Source of the DNA: Lithodes maja
Taxonomy: Eukaryota > Arthropoda > Malacostraca > Decapoda > Lithodidae
Assembly (NCBI GenBank): GCA_037953745.1
Contig: JBAKBP010003208.1
Coordinates: forward strand, 94,146-158,145
Direction: 5' to 3'
DNA: 64,000 nucleotides
Under the pieces are notes generated by a model, which searched no databases, was not told the origin of the DNA, and worked only from the letters and a program-made list of their open reading frames with translations. Position numbers and translations under genes: made by a program. Positions 1 through 9,782 of the stretch are shown in pieces. Numbering within the stretch: the stretch's first letter is position 1; every line of letters starts with the position of its first letter.

Positions 1-199
1 AGTTTTTCCGGCTATTTTGCCACTGCTAGTGATTGTTAAATGTGTGTTGTATATAAGCCTTCTTTTGATGCATTGATTTTTGTTCTTTTTCTTTCTCTTT
101 TCGAGCGCTAGTGAATTCTTCGGAAAAATTGGCGCTTATGAGAAATAAGTAACATGCTTATTATTATTATTATTACTTTGCGATGACCCATTAAGATTC

Positions 200-560
200 C
201 CGAGCTAGCTGTGGTCCGGCTCCTTTATGTTGTCCCAACCAACCAACTAACCTTAATGAACAGAGGAGGTACTGGGCTGCCTGGCTGGCCGCTGGAGGCT
301 CGATCACCACTCATCTTGGTCAACAGCTGGTGGATTTTTGTTTCGAATTTTTCCATGTAAAACAAGTGTATGTGCATTTCAAAACCAGCTGTCCTCGTCA
401 GCTGTATTTGGAACACTGGTTATTGCACTTTGGACAGTTTACACTTATTGGAAGGCGAAAAGGTCTTAAGCAGCCTCGTGTTTTTAAAGACGGTGGAAAA
501 AGCTTTGATCGGCTCACACCCTCTACACAAGCTGGCCAGAGTCAAACTGACAGCTTATAT
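200..560 (-). pseudogene. relic N-terminal piece of a Merlin/ISXO2-like transposase
   Basis: On the minus strand, one frame reads a Gly-Cys-Leu segment followed by a CPKCNNQC zinc-ribbon-like pair and then an in-frame stop. The two intact ISXO2-like proteins of this window have the same arrangement near their N termini: a short helix, a GC(L) or HG(L), then CxxC. Adjacent frames hold further open pieces, so the fragment carries stops and frameshifts. No DDE core is visible downstream. A GT-rich donor-like site follows the fragment near position 250, so a host exon is an alternative. The assignment rests on pattern similarity only. Confidence 0.3.
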
Positions 561-1089
561 CCTCGGCCACCTGTTTTCCAAATCATGGCATCACCTGATT
601 GGTCGATAGACATCACGTGTCAGTGAACTCGAGTACTCTTGGCATGAATTAGGTAGGGTGATTACTTTGGCCACGACGCCACCAGTATAGTTCATTGCAT
701 TCGCCACCAGATGTCTCAGTTGTTGACTGACAGTCACGCAACAGAAGTCTCCCAGATGAAGACGAAAAAGAAGTGTAAACAAACCCTTAAAACGTAAATA
801 TCCATATAATATGTATTATGTTAGTTTCCCGGGAATGACACCTACATCAACAATATGGAGAAAAATCGCTGGAAAAACTAAATAAGATGGTCACCAATTT
901 TCCCATGGATTTTTTTATTTTTCCCTGTTAGTTTTCATCAATATATAGTGTTTGGAAATAATTACAACCCTCGGCGAAACCGTTTTCCCCATTATACAAC
1001 GATCTTAAGACACGCCGCCCGATAGTGGGGAGGGCTATGAAGTACAGGGAAAATGAGGGGTTAAATGCGTAAAACGAGGATTAACACGT

Positions 1090-1560
1090 ATTTTAGCAAA
1101 AGTTGGCTCGGGTTTGAATGTATTTCAAAGGCCTAAAACCCAATATTTCGAAAACCCGAGCCAAGTTTTGGCCAAAGCTGGCTCGGATTTGGAGAGTTTG
1201 TAGACAACAAAATGGCAGTAACCTCATTTCGAAGTTTGGCTCCGGTTTCTCGAAATTGCAAAGCCATAAAACCCGAATTTTGGAAAACCCGAGCCAAGTT
1301 TTGGCAAAACTTGGCTCGGATTTTGGGAGTTTTAAGATTAACTAATTACAGTAACCTAATTTAGAATGTTGGCTCATGTTTCCCTAAATTGCAAAGCCCC
1401 AAAAACATAATGTTGGAAAACCAGAGCCAATTTTTGGCAAAACTTGGCTCGTATTTTGAGAATCGAAAAAGACTAACTAACCTAAATGTCGGAAATCGGC
1501 TCATGATTTGGCTAATTGCAAAGCCATATAGCCTAACCATATTTGTCGAAAACGTAGCAC
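1090..1560. repeat. tandem ~130-bp units with an internal near-palindrome (left arm)
   Basis: At least three diverged units of about 130 bp follow each other. Each contains a near-perfect palindrome of the form GAGCCAAG-TTTT-GGC-AAAA-CTTGGCTC, followed by a TTGCAAAGCC motif. The clearest palindrome centres lie near 1175, 1300 and 1435. The 75-residue open frame at 1118-1345 is a by-product of the repeat and is not called as a gene. Confidence 0.7.
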
Positions 1561-1750
1561 TTATTTAAATCATAAATATCCAGTAACATAGACCTAGTAC
1601 ATTGGATACAAGCCTAATGCACACCTAACGCCTACAATGTGTCCGTACTACCTAGTAGGCCTACGTGGGATACAACATGGCGGTTGGGCCGGCGGCCATT
1701 TGTATTCTGCCGTATCTGTAAATACGAATGAGAGTCACTTCGAGCGGATA

Positions 1751-1976
1751 CTTAACCTAACTTAACCTAACTTAACCTAACTTAACCTAACCTAACCTAA
1801 CCTAACCTAAATGCGCCTCCGCTCGAAGTGTCCAGATACCGTAAATACTACCACAACTACGAATCTTGTTTCTGAGACCTAGTATATTAACCTAACCAAA
1901 CAACACAACACAACACAACACAACACAACCTAACCTAACCTAACCTAACCTAACCTAACCTAACCTAACCTAACCT
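1751..1976. repeat. interstitial CCTAA/CTTAA telomere-like tracts
   Basis: Two runs of CCTAA and variant ACTTAA units (about 1752-1810 and 1890-1976) are separated by a short non-repeat segment. That segment carries an inverted copy of the TTCGAGCGGA motif found just upstream. TTAGG is the canonical arthropod telomere repeat, so these are interstitial telomere-like sequences at the edge of the Merlin region. Confidence 0.8.
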
Positions 1977-1997
1977 AGAAGCGTATAATAGCGTACC

Positions 1998-3527
1998 TTA
2001 TTGAGATGAAGTTGAGGGAGTAGGTGATGAGGTCCGTGACGAAGCGCATCCACGTCTCCGACGAGGAGGTCGTCCACGTCTACCTCTTGCACGGCAACCC
2101 CCACGTCTTGGTAAAGAGGTCGAGGGATAGGCACGTTGAGGTGAAGAGGTCGAGAGAGCTGCTGGTGGAGTTGATGAGGTCGATGGGCAGGTACGTGGAG
2201 GAGACAAGTCAGGACGTGGGCGTTTTGCGGTGTTAGAGGGTGGAGAGGTTGATGCAGCACGTTGTTGATGGTGTAAAGGCGGAACGTGATGGTCCTGAGG
2301 CTGAGGTAGAGAGGTGTCACTGTCAGACTGTGGGGATCCAGGGCTGGGACACTGCGGCGGATCACGTCTCCGACGAGAAGGTCGGCCACGTCGAGCTCTT
2401 GAAGGGCAACCAGAAGTGGATGGACCTGCACGTTGAGGTGAATGTGTTAATGATGTAGGTGACTGTACAGCATCGGCAGGCCTGGAGTCGTCAGCAGCAT
2501 CCGAATCCCCACAGTCAGAATCCCGAATGTCCAACTCAGAATCAGGCTCCCGAGGCAATGGTGGAGGTTTGTCAGACTGAGGCGTATACAATGTTGCAGC
2601 CTGAACGAGAAAAGCGTGTAGAGCTCTGCGGCGGGTGACTGACTTGAGGAAGAGGTATCTTGCGAGATATTGGTGAAGGAAATGGGGACGGATTCCAGGC
2701 TTCTTGATGTACTCCTTCACGTCCCTCCACAGCCGCTCTACAGTTTGTGTGTGAATATTTTTATTGGCGGGATTTATGAAGTGAACTTTATGGTTGACAG
2801 TGCCATGCTCGTAGCCGTGCTGACTGACGCTGCTGTATGCCTTCCAACAATCAGAGTAAATAATTGACCCTGGCAATATATATTGATTAATTAAAGGCAT
2901 CAAAACGTCTCGGCTACGAGGGAGAGGGTCATAGTTATCATCAATAAGCGGCACCACAAATCTCTTTCCTGACACCCGCTCAATTCCCCCAAACAACCAA
3001 TACTGTTTTTTCCCCAATTCTCTCCCAACATGAAATTTAGCCTTAATAATAAAAGTTTCGTCTATTTCAACAACGATGTTGGGACCACCAATCGGTTGTT
3101 GGTTATCAAACCAGGAACTAGTGACCTCGGAGCAAAAACTTCTCCAATCAACACTGGTGGGGTACGATATGCCAAGGTTCATTATCGCCTCCCAGTGTTG
3201 AAAGTTTTTGTTTAACCACAAATTGATGAAGCCCAGAATTTGCCATGGTTCTATATGAGCTTGATCTAAAAATGTGCCTTTTTTATGAGAAGTGCGGAAC
3301 CCACATTGGCGGCGGGTGGTTGTTTTTTCTAAAAACCAGTAGTTACCGCAACGCCACTGTTGTAATGGCTCATAAAAATAACAGGCTTCACCACACCTCT
3401 TACACGTCACATCACTCGGCAAACACCCATGTTCTGTGAATAGTTTCAGGGCAGCAGTATTATTTCGAGTAGTGTCTACAATAATAGAATGAGGCAGAGG
3501 TGAACATCCTTTGCACTCCACCGCCAT
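1998..3527 (-). CDS. Merlin/ISXO2-like DDE transposase with AT-hook tail
   Basis: This 509-residue ORF starts at an ATG in good context (TCATGGCGG). Cysteines at about 42, 45, 60 and 75 form an N-terminal zinc ribbon. The ISXO2/IS1595-type DDE core follows with the catalytic acids visible: D156 in VEIDET, D226 in YSDCWKAY and E264 in TVERLWR. The conserved VNHKVHF block lies between the last two. This fits the Merlin (IS1016-like) superfamily of cut-and-paste DNA transposons. From about residue 315 the protein becomes Pro/Ser-rich and low in complexity, and carries two AT-hook-like basic motifs with GRP cores (about 376-388 and 480-492). The core carries no stop or frameshift. I found no flanking terminal inverted repeats, so it could be an active element, a stranded copy or a domesticated gene. 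Confidence 0.85.
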   Translation of the reverse strand: MAVECKGCSPLPHSIIVDTTRNNTAALKLFTEHGCLPSDVTCKRCGEACYFYEPLQQWRCGNYWFLEKTTTRRQCGFRTSHKKGTFLDQAHIEPWQILGFINLWLNKNFQHWEAIMNLGISYPTSVDWRSFCSEVTSSWFDNQQPIGGPNIVVEIDETFIIKAKFHVGRELGKKQYWLFGGIERVSGKRFVVPLIDDNYDPLPRSRDVLMPLINQYILPGSIIYSDCWKAYSSVSQHGYEHGTVNHKVHFINPANKNIHTQTVERLWRDVKEYIKKPGIRPHFLHQYLARYLFLKSVTRRRALHAFLVQAATLYTPQSDKPPPLPREPDSELDIRDSDCGDSDAADDSRPADAVQSPTSLTHSPQRAGPSTSGCPSRARRGRPSRRRRDPPQCPSPGSPQSDSDTSLPQPQDHHVPPLHHQQRAASTSPPSNTAKRPRPDLSPPRTCPSTSSTPPAALSTSSPQRAYPSTSLPRRGGCRARGRRGRPPRRRRGCASSRTSSPTPSTSSQ

Positions 3528-3554
3528 GACTCGACTGTCAATTTTCAGCTAAAT

Positions 3555-3700
3555 CAAGGTGGGTATCTGTGATAGGCCGATTCCAATGACGTCATGAACA
3601 TATTATACCTAAGTGATTGGCTCCCGAAGGTATGCGTGACAAGAGCGTGACGTAGCATCTGCGTTATAATGACGGGTTAAAAAAAAACCAATAGGAAGCC
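3555..3700 (-). promoter_or_regulatory. candidate promoter of the first Merlin gene (CRE and CCAAT boxes)
   Basis: A perfect CRE palindrome TGACGTCA lies at 3587-3594, about 60 bp upstream of the transposase ATG. A CCAAT box on the coding strand (ATTGGCT on the plus strand, near 3616) and a second CCAAT near 3690 follow. No clear TATA box is seen. The second Merlin gene also has a TGACGTCA upstream, which strengthens the reading. Confidence 0.45.
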
Positions 3701-4639
3701 AGTAGTGTCTCGTGACGTGATGCGCAAAGCTGTGGAAATGAACACCTGTAGTTTCGACAGAGATGGGCAGGTGGAGTTAGTGTTGACTAAAAAGCTGGTG
3801 GACAGACCTCAGGAGACAGGTGAAAATGGCGTGTGTACGAATCTGTGCCGTCTGTAGGAAGCTATTGACAACCATGTTACGAAAAAATTCCATTTTAGTA
3901 CCATAGATTTTTATTAGGTTTGGCCGAGGCTTAAAACACATTTTCATATTATGTTTAGAGCATATAAAATCCATATTTGTTTTCAAATATTGCAAAATAA
4001 TTGGTGACCAACTTATTTAGTTATACTGTAATATTTTTCAATAAAACACTAGGCCTAGGCCTAGGCCTAGGCTATTCCTCGAAAAAAAAACATGGTAGAT
4101 AAGGCTGGTGTAGTAATATTAAACGGTACCTGATTTGATTCCTTGTGTGGCTGTTGGTGTTGCAGTTGAGTTGGGTCACCGCACTGTACCAGCCCCTCCT
4201 TCGTGTTGGCGGAAGAGTCTAGCAGGGACGCACCAAGCGCCCTGTCCTCAGGAGGAAGTCACACAAGAGGAGAACCACCGCTCGTCAGGGACCCCTCGGC
4301 CACCAAGGACTGTATCAACTTACCAAGGTTGAGATTGGAAATGCCAAGGAGTCAAGGACCATGTGGCTGTCTGTGACTCTGTGGCGGTATTTTGTTAACA
4401 AAACGTTCCTCTGGCATAGGCTACCAAGTACCAACCGTAAATACTTCACCGCTGCAATATTGCCGATTTGCCAGTGGTACCAACCCTACGTGTGACGGTA
4501 TCGCACCAAGGAAGGTGAACTGTATAGGATCACACAAGGTAGCAACTGGCAGTACCACCTAAACTTAAGAATCCGACGTTTGAGTCGTTCGTGGAAGGGA
4601 TCTCTCAATTATTTGGTACTGCGGGCCCTAGTTAAAGGA

Positions 4640-4890
4640 GAGAAATTCAAAGTCGTCGACCATGCCCAGATCCACACGGCACTGCACAAGCACCGGGCTC
4701 TTATATTTCCATAAATGTTCTACTTAATTTGATTCCATTAGGTTCGGTTAGTTAAAACTATAAAATTATGTATAAATACATGAAAATAGAATCTTAATTA
4801 GGCGTGAATGTCAAGACATAGCGGCTACGGATTTCTGAACATTGCTTCCCTTCGACACAGTTGCCAACTCATACAGTTCAGTTGATCTGC
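4640..4890. other. central spacer of the foldback element, no gene
   Basis: This AT-rich, apparently unique segment lies between the innermost detectable inverted blocks. No ORF, RNA gene or repeat is recognised in it or in the arms on either side (3763-4640 and 4890-5637). Confidence 0.5.
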
Positions 4891-5889
4891 TGGAAGCTAT
4901 GGCCCGCAGTACCAGATAATCGTGCGATCCCTTCGACGAAGGATTCGCACGTCGGATTCGCACGTGAAGGTGGTACTGTACCACCAGTTGCTTCCTTGTG
5001 AGAATCTCTCGTGCGATGCCGTCGGACAGGTAAGCCTGTCAAACTCGCCGTGATGCATTTCTTACGGTTGGTATACGTGAGGAACGTTTTGTTTACAAAT
5101 TACTGCCTAGGGCAGCCTCACGGGAGTACAGACGGAATCAAATCTTAATAAAGTGATGGTCCCTGGTGTATTATTTGCCCAGTTTATTACATTAATCTTA
5201 TTATTCTGTATTTAGGACATTCTCAATTGACGAAAATAAGGTAGCCTAGGCCCTAGTGATTCCCCAGAGGACCATTGAATTTCTCTAGCCTAATTTCCCT
5301 TCAACCACTAATCAATTTTTGAGTTTAGGAATAGCCATGGGGTTGTGGTATGGATTTTCGCTGAATAATTGGGAGTATAACTAAATAAGTTGGTCACCAA
5401 TTATTTTGCAATATTTGAAAACAAATATGGATTTCATATGCTCTAAACATAATATGAAAATGTTTACTAAGCCTGCAAAACCTAATAAATATATATGGTA
5501 CTAAAATGGAATTTTGTCGTAACATGGTTGTCAATACCTTCCTATAGACGGCACCGATTCGTACACACGCCATTTTCACCTGTCTCCCGAGGTCTGTCCA
5601 CCAGCTTTTTAGTCAACACTAACTCCACCTGCCCATAGGTTGGGTTAGGTTAGGTTAGGTTAATTAGGTTAGATTGTGCATCCGCTTGATCAGGAATTTG
5701 CTCGAAGTGACTCGCATTCGTATTTACAGATACGGCCGAATACCGATAGGCTACTAAATGGGCGCCGGCCCAACCGCCATGTTGTATCCCACGTAGGCCT
5801 ACTAGGTACTACGGACACATTGTAGGCGTTAGGTGTGGATTAGGCTTGTATCCAGTGTACTAGGTCTATGTTACTGGATAGGCTATTTA

Positions 5890-6380
5890 TGATTTAAATA
5901 AGTGCTACGTTTTCGATAAATCTGGTTAGGCCTATATGGCTTTGCAATTAGGGAAATGAGCCGATTTCCGACATTTAGTTAGTCTTTTTCGATTCTCAAA
6001 ATACGATCCAAGTTTTGCCAAAAATTGGCTCGGGTTTTCCAAAATTATGCTTTTTGGGGTTTGCAATTTAGGGAAACATGAGCCAAAATTCTAAATTAGG
6101 TTACTGTAATTGGTTTACTCTTAAAACTCACAAAATCCGAGCCAAGTTTTGCCAAAACTTGGCTCGGGTTTTCCAAAATTCGGGTTTTATGGCTTTGCAA
6201 TTTCGGGAAACCTGAGCCAAATTTCTAAATGAGGTTACTGTAATTTTGTTGCCTACAAACTCTCAAAATCCGAGCCAGCTTTGGCCAAAACTTGGCTCGG
6301 GTTTTCGAAATATTGGGTTTTAGGCCTTTGAAATACCGGTACCTTAAAACCCGAGCCAAGGTTTCCTAAAATAAGTTTTA
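5890..6380. repeat. inverted partner of the ~130-bp palindromic units (right arm)
   Basis: This is the reverse-complement counterpart of the 1090-1560 block. It has the same TTGGCTCGG / CCGAGCCAA palindromes in the same order and the same flanking TGGCTTTGCAA motif. Confidence 0.7.
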
Positions 6381-6575
6381 ATTGCCGTTTTACGCATTTA
6401 ACCCATCATTTTCCCTGTACTTCATAGCCCTCCCCACTATCGGGCGGCGTGTCTTAAGATCGTTGTATAATGGGGAAAACGGTTTCGCCGAGGGTTGTAA
6501 TTATTTCCAAACATTATATATTGATGAAAACTAACAGGGAAAAATAAAAAAAATCATGGGAAAATTGGTGGTAAT

Positions 6576-6829
6576 TCTGCATAACTACTACTCCTGCTAT
6601 TTTATGTTTAATTTATTTTATTTGTGTATGTTAATGCTTTGTAAGTGTGTATTTCCTATTTAGAAAGTGAGGAAAGGCCAATTTATTAGCATTTGTATTA
6701 TTAATTGTAATTCCGATACCTCAACAATCTAGGGGAGAGTTTGGGAATGCGGGGTTTTGGGTGGGGTAAAAATAGGGGTATTATGGGAATAACTCTAAAA
6801 ATCTAATAAATACAATTGAAAAAACCCCA
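6576..6829. other. AT-rich flank, nothing recognised
   Basis: This segment lies between the foldback arm and the next tandem repeat. No gene, tRNA-like promoter or repeat could be identified. Confidence 0.5.
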
Positions 6830-7130
6830 AAATGTTGAAATCCGAGCCAAGTTTTGGCAAAAGTTGGCTCGGATTTGGCCAATTGTCAGAGTCCAAAAAG
6901 GGCAAAATTGGAAAAAAAAGTTGGCTCGGATTTCACCCTTTTTCAGATGAATAAAACCCCAAAATGTTGAAATCCGAGCCAAGTTTTGGCAAAAGTTGGC
7001 TCGGATTTGGCCAATTGTCAGAGTCCAAAAAGGGCAAAATTGGAAAACAAAGTTGGCTCGGATTTCACCCTTTTTCAGATGAATAAAACTCCAAAGAGTT
7101 GACCAAACTTGGCTGGTGTTTGTCGACTGT
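6830..7130. repeat. two head-to-tail ~126-bp units related to the foldback palindromes
   Basis: Two nearly identical units (about 6833-6958 and 6959-7084) follow each other, with a partial third after them. Each contains the CCGAGCCAAG...CTTGGCTCGG-type palindrome found in the foldback arms, plus a segment built on GAGTCCAAAAAGGGC. The units give a minus-strand frame with a repeated peptide, which I take as an artefact of the repeat. Confidence 0.75.
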
Positions 7131-7224
7131 TCAGAGTCCAAAATCACAGTAACCTCATTTTGAAAGTTGGCTGGGTTTGTTTAGTTTTTCACTGTTGAAA
7201 AACTCAGTAAGAATGTGGTTAACA

Positions 7225-7990
7225 TTAACCTAACCTAACCTAACCTAACCTAACCTAACCTAACCTAGTATTATGGGTGGGGGCTGCCGCCCCCACACCC
7301 CCGCTAAATCCATGAAATCCAAGGCAAGTTTTGTCATTAACCTGACCAAATAACCTAACCTAACCTAACCTAACCTCGTATTATGAGGTTAACCTTAACC
7401 TAACCTAACCTCACCTAACCTAACCTAGTATTATGGGTGGGGGCTGCCGCCCCCACACCCCCTCTAAATCCATAAAATCCGAGGCAAGTTTTGTCATTAA
7501 CCTAACCAAATAACCTAACCTAACCTAATCTAGTATTATGGGGTTAACCTGACCTGACCTGACCTAACCTAACCTAACGTAGTATTATGGGTGGGGGCGG
7601 CCCACACCCCCACTAAATCCATGAAATCCGAGGCAAGTTTTGTCATTAACCTAACCAAATAACCTAACCTAACCTAACCTAGTATTATGGGGTTAACCTT
7701 AACCTAACTTAACCTCACCTGACCTAACCTAACCTAGTATTATGGGTGGGGGCTGCCGCCCCCACACCCCCGCTAAATCCATGAAATCCGAGGCAAGTTT
7801 TGTCATTAACCTAACCAAATAACGTAACCTAATCTAACCTAGTATTATGGGGTTAAACTTAACCTAACCTAGTATTATGGGGTGGGGGCTGCCACCCCCG
7901 CTAAATCCATGAAATCCGAGCCAAGGTTTGTCATTAACCTAACCTAACCTAGTATTATGGGGTTAACATTAGCGTAACCTAACCTATAGA
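7225..7990. repeat. ~155-bp satellite carrying CCTAA telomere-like tracts
   Basis: About five units are present, marked by GTATTATGGGTGGGGG near 7268, 7430, 7580, 7737 and 7870. Each combines a CCTAA tract, a GC-rich palindromic block (GGGGGCTGCCGCCCCCA), a AAATCCATGAAATCCGAG segment and a second CCTAA tract. Units differ by substitutions and small deletions. A composite satellite of this kind is typical of subtelomeric or interstitial telomere-derived DNA. Confidence 0.8.
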
Positions 7991-8091
7991 AAATGTTAAT
8001 GAAATACAGTACTAGGGCCAATAAGGTACTAACCAAATGGAAAAGTTAAGAGAAGCACGATGGACTGGCTGTGAGTTGTTGGCGGTTGAAG

Positions 8092-8204
8092 TTAGGGTGT
8101 GGCGGTAGAAGAAGAGCAGGGTGGCTGACGACGTAGAGTTGCTGGAGCTGTTGGGTCGAGGTCGGGTGGACTAGCAGGTGCGGCTGTAGAGGAAGAGCAT
8201 GGTC
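8092..8204 (-). pseudogene. displaced 3' end of the second Merlin/ISXO2 gene
   Basis: LINE A (8205-13259) separates this segment from the rest of the gene at 13260-14298. ATGGTC occurs on both sides of the LINE (8199-8204 and 13260-13265), which suits a target-site duplication. If one copy is discounted, the minus-strand frame continues here for about 35 codons of Ser/Pro/Ala-rich sequence. It ends at a TAA at 8092-8094. The composition matches the Pro/Ser-rich tail before the break. Confidence 0.6.
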
Positions 8205-8214
8205 TACCACGGCA

Positions 8215-9159
8215 ATGGCGGGAGGGATGAAGGGTGCGGGCGTAGCCCTCTCTCTATGTATCATCCTTCTCAACATCCAGAGGGGCTGTGCTGATATACA
8301 GGTGCAGAGGGGACCGGTAGTGTACCAGGTCAACACTAAACAAGTATTGAGGGACCTCGTCACACAGAAATCACACACGAGTGAAATTTCTGTCACCATT
8401 CCTGCCTGGTCTATTTCATATATCGGGAAGACGCCGCGACTGGGCAAATACTCTGGCACAACCTCGCTACAACACCTATTGTGCTACACTCTAATTAGCT
8501 GCGGAGATGTAGAGACCAACCCCGGCCCTAGTTCAACGTTGAAGAAACCTCACCACCAAACAAGTAAGGCAGACACCGACATTTCAACAGTCCCTAGCAG
8601 TAAAATTCGTTATAACAAACTGGGCCAGCAGGCACCCAAGTCTCTCGTCACGCTCCAACTCACAACCAAGACCGCAGGGCAACCGCCAGCACAGTGCCAA
8701 CATTCTACCTACTCAACATTACCCTCAACTGTATCATCACTACCACAGATATCGGTGACCCAAGTAACACAACATGCAACCAGAACACCCAAACAAACAG
8801 GAAGCTCTAGCAAACACATCGACAATGAAGTAACAGCAACAACGGCCAAGAACAAGGACATAAAACAACAAATACAGGTAGGGGTGGGAGGGGGGCAAGG
8901 GGGAGCCACAACCTGTCCTCATCTCACGCGCTCACACACCATCAGCCGCTCACGGCGCACAGCTGATCACCACACCGCCAGACGTACGATGAACAGTAAC
9001 AGGAAAATATGTATAGTGTGCGATATTGGATTCAACAAAAGGAGTACAACGTCACAATGTAGTAGTTGTAATGAAACAGTACACGATCGATGTACTTACA
9101 TTACTAGCAGAAAAGAAGTGGAATGCGATAAATGTAGGGAAATAGCTATTAACCTCTGA
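8215..9159 (+). CDS. LINE A N-terminal part: signal-like segment, 2A motif, PHD finger
   Basis: ATG at 8215 sits in good context (CAATGGCGG). Residues about 9-25 are hydrophobic and followed by a small-residue site, like a secretory signal peptide. Residues 97-105 read GDVETNPGP, the complete core of 2A ribosome-skipping peptides (NPG/P), which would release an N-terminal product of 104 residues. A Thr/Gln/Ser-rich linker follows, then a PHD-like zinc finger at about 266-308 (CxxC, CxxC, HxxC, CxxC spacing). The last residues and the TGA stop come from the inserted MITE, so the original protein continued into the endonuclease-RT part. 2A motifs at the start of non-LTR ORFs are known from other invertebrates, some acting also as signal sequences. 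Confidence 0.85.
   Translation: MAGGMKGAGVALSLCIILLNIQRGCADIQVQRGPVVYQVNTKQVLRDLVTQKSHTSEISVTIPAWSISYIGKTPRLGKYSGTTSLQHLLCYTLISCGDVETNPGPSSTLKKPHHQTSKADTDISTVPSSKIRYNKLGQQAPKSLVTLQLTTKTAGQPPAQCQHSTYSTLPSTVSSLPQISVTQVTQHATRTPKQTGSSSKHIDNEVTATTAKNKDIKQQIQVGVGGGQGGATTCPHLTRSHTISRSRRTADHHTARRTMNSNRKICIVCDIGFNKRSTTSQCSSCNETVHDRCTYITSRKEVECDKCREIAINL
8506..8529 (+). other. 2A translational-recoding motif (DVETNPG/P)
   Basis: These bases encode D98 to P105 of the LINE A protein. The motif has every conserved 2A position (D-V/I-E-x-N-P-G-P), with the skip expected between G104 and P105. The preceding residues (HLLCYTLISCG) are hydrophobic, as is usual upstream of the core. Confidence 0.85.
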
Positions 9160-9633
9160 AGTGCGCACGGGGGTAAATGAAAACGTCCCCCTGTGCTGAC
9201 GTATTTGAGGTTTTTCGTCACTAAAATATTCATTGTACCATTAATAGCATTAATAATTATCCATATGCGCCTATTATGGGTTGATTATAAAGGTATTAAC
9301 CTGAAACAACAATAAAACGAGTGAAAACAGCGTTTGGATGGTCAAAATCGGAGATATAGCCCGCGAGTTGTATAATCTATGGGTGAGGCAAACTCCTTTC
9401 CCGCCAATTTCCCCCAAGGCCACTGAGACACAGTCGATCGATACTCTCTCTCTCTCTCTTGCACTCGATGGCCATCAGTGATGACAACACCCTGCTTGCA
9501 ACTCGCTAATGTTAGCACGAAAATATACCTCAGAATAAGGGAATAATAGGGAAAATAGGTGATAACTGAGGAATAGGAGGAAAGTGGGGAAGGAGGGGAG
9601 GTAGAGGACTGAGATTTTGCATGGCCCAGGGGC

Positions 9634-9668
<35 letters not shown>

Positions 9669-9780
9669 AAAAAAAAAATTTTTTTCGATGTAAAAAGTTG
9701 ATTTTTAGTTTTACTTACTCCAGAGAGTCTTCCCGCAGTCCGCCGGCCGAACTCTAAAGAGTCTTCCCGCAGTTCCCGGG
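9153..9780. mobile_element. 628-bp TTAA-flanked MITE (piggyBac-like), copy 1
   Basis: The element is flanked by TTAA on both sides (9149-9152 and 9781-9784). Its ends, CCTCTGAAGTGCG and (reverse complement) CCCGGGAACTGCG, match at about 9 of 13 positions. TTAA duplications and C-rich ends are the hallmark of piggyBac-type elements. It has no transposase and contains a (CT)n run, a long poly-A tract and a pair of AGTCTTCCCGCAGT motifs near the right end. A second copy lies in opposite orientation in LINE B. The matching site of copy B, near 17900, lacks the insertion. Confidence 0.85.
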
Positions 9781-9782
9781 TT

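Larger units (their letters stand above)
881..6575. mobile_element. large foldback (inverted-repeat) element, left arm split by a Merlin gene
   Basis: Bases 881-1760 reappear as the reverse complement at about 5650-6575, and bases 3763-4640 reappear as the reverse complement at about 4890-5637. In the right arm these two blocks are contiguous. In the left arm about 2 kb containing a Merlin transposase gene lies between them. The simplest reading is a palindromic element with arms of about 1.7 kb and a central spacer of about 0.25 kb (4640-4890), into whose left arm the Merlin region was inserted at a CCTAA-rich spot. The arms are diverged but easily aligned by eye. No long ORF lies outside the Merlin gene, so the element is presumably non-autonomous. 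A segmental inverted duplication is the alternative. Confidence 0.7.

Noticed and set aside
6803..7147. 114-codon frame with a repeated peptide
   Set aside because: It is the translation of the 126-bp tandem repeat, whose units are palindromic and read similarly on both strands.
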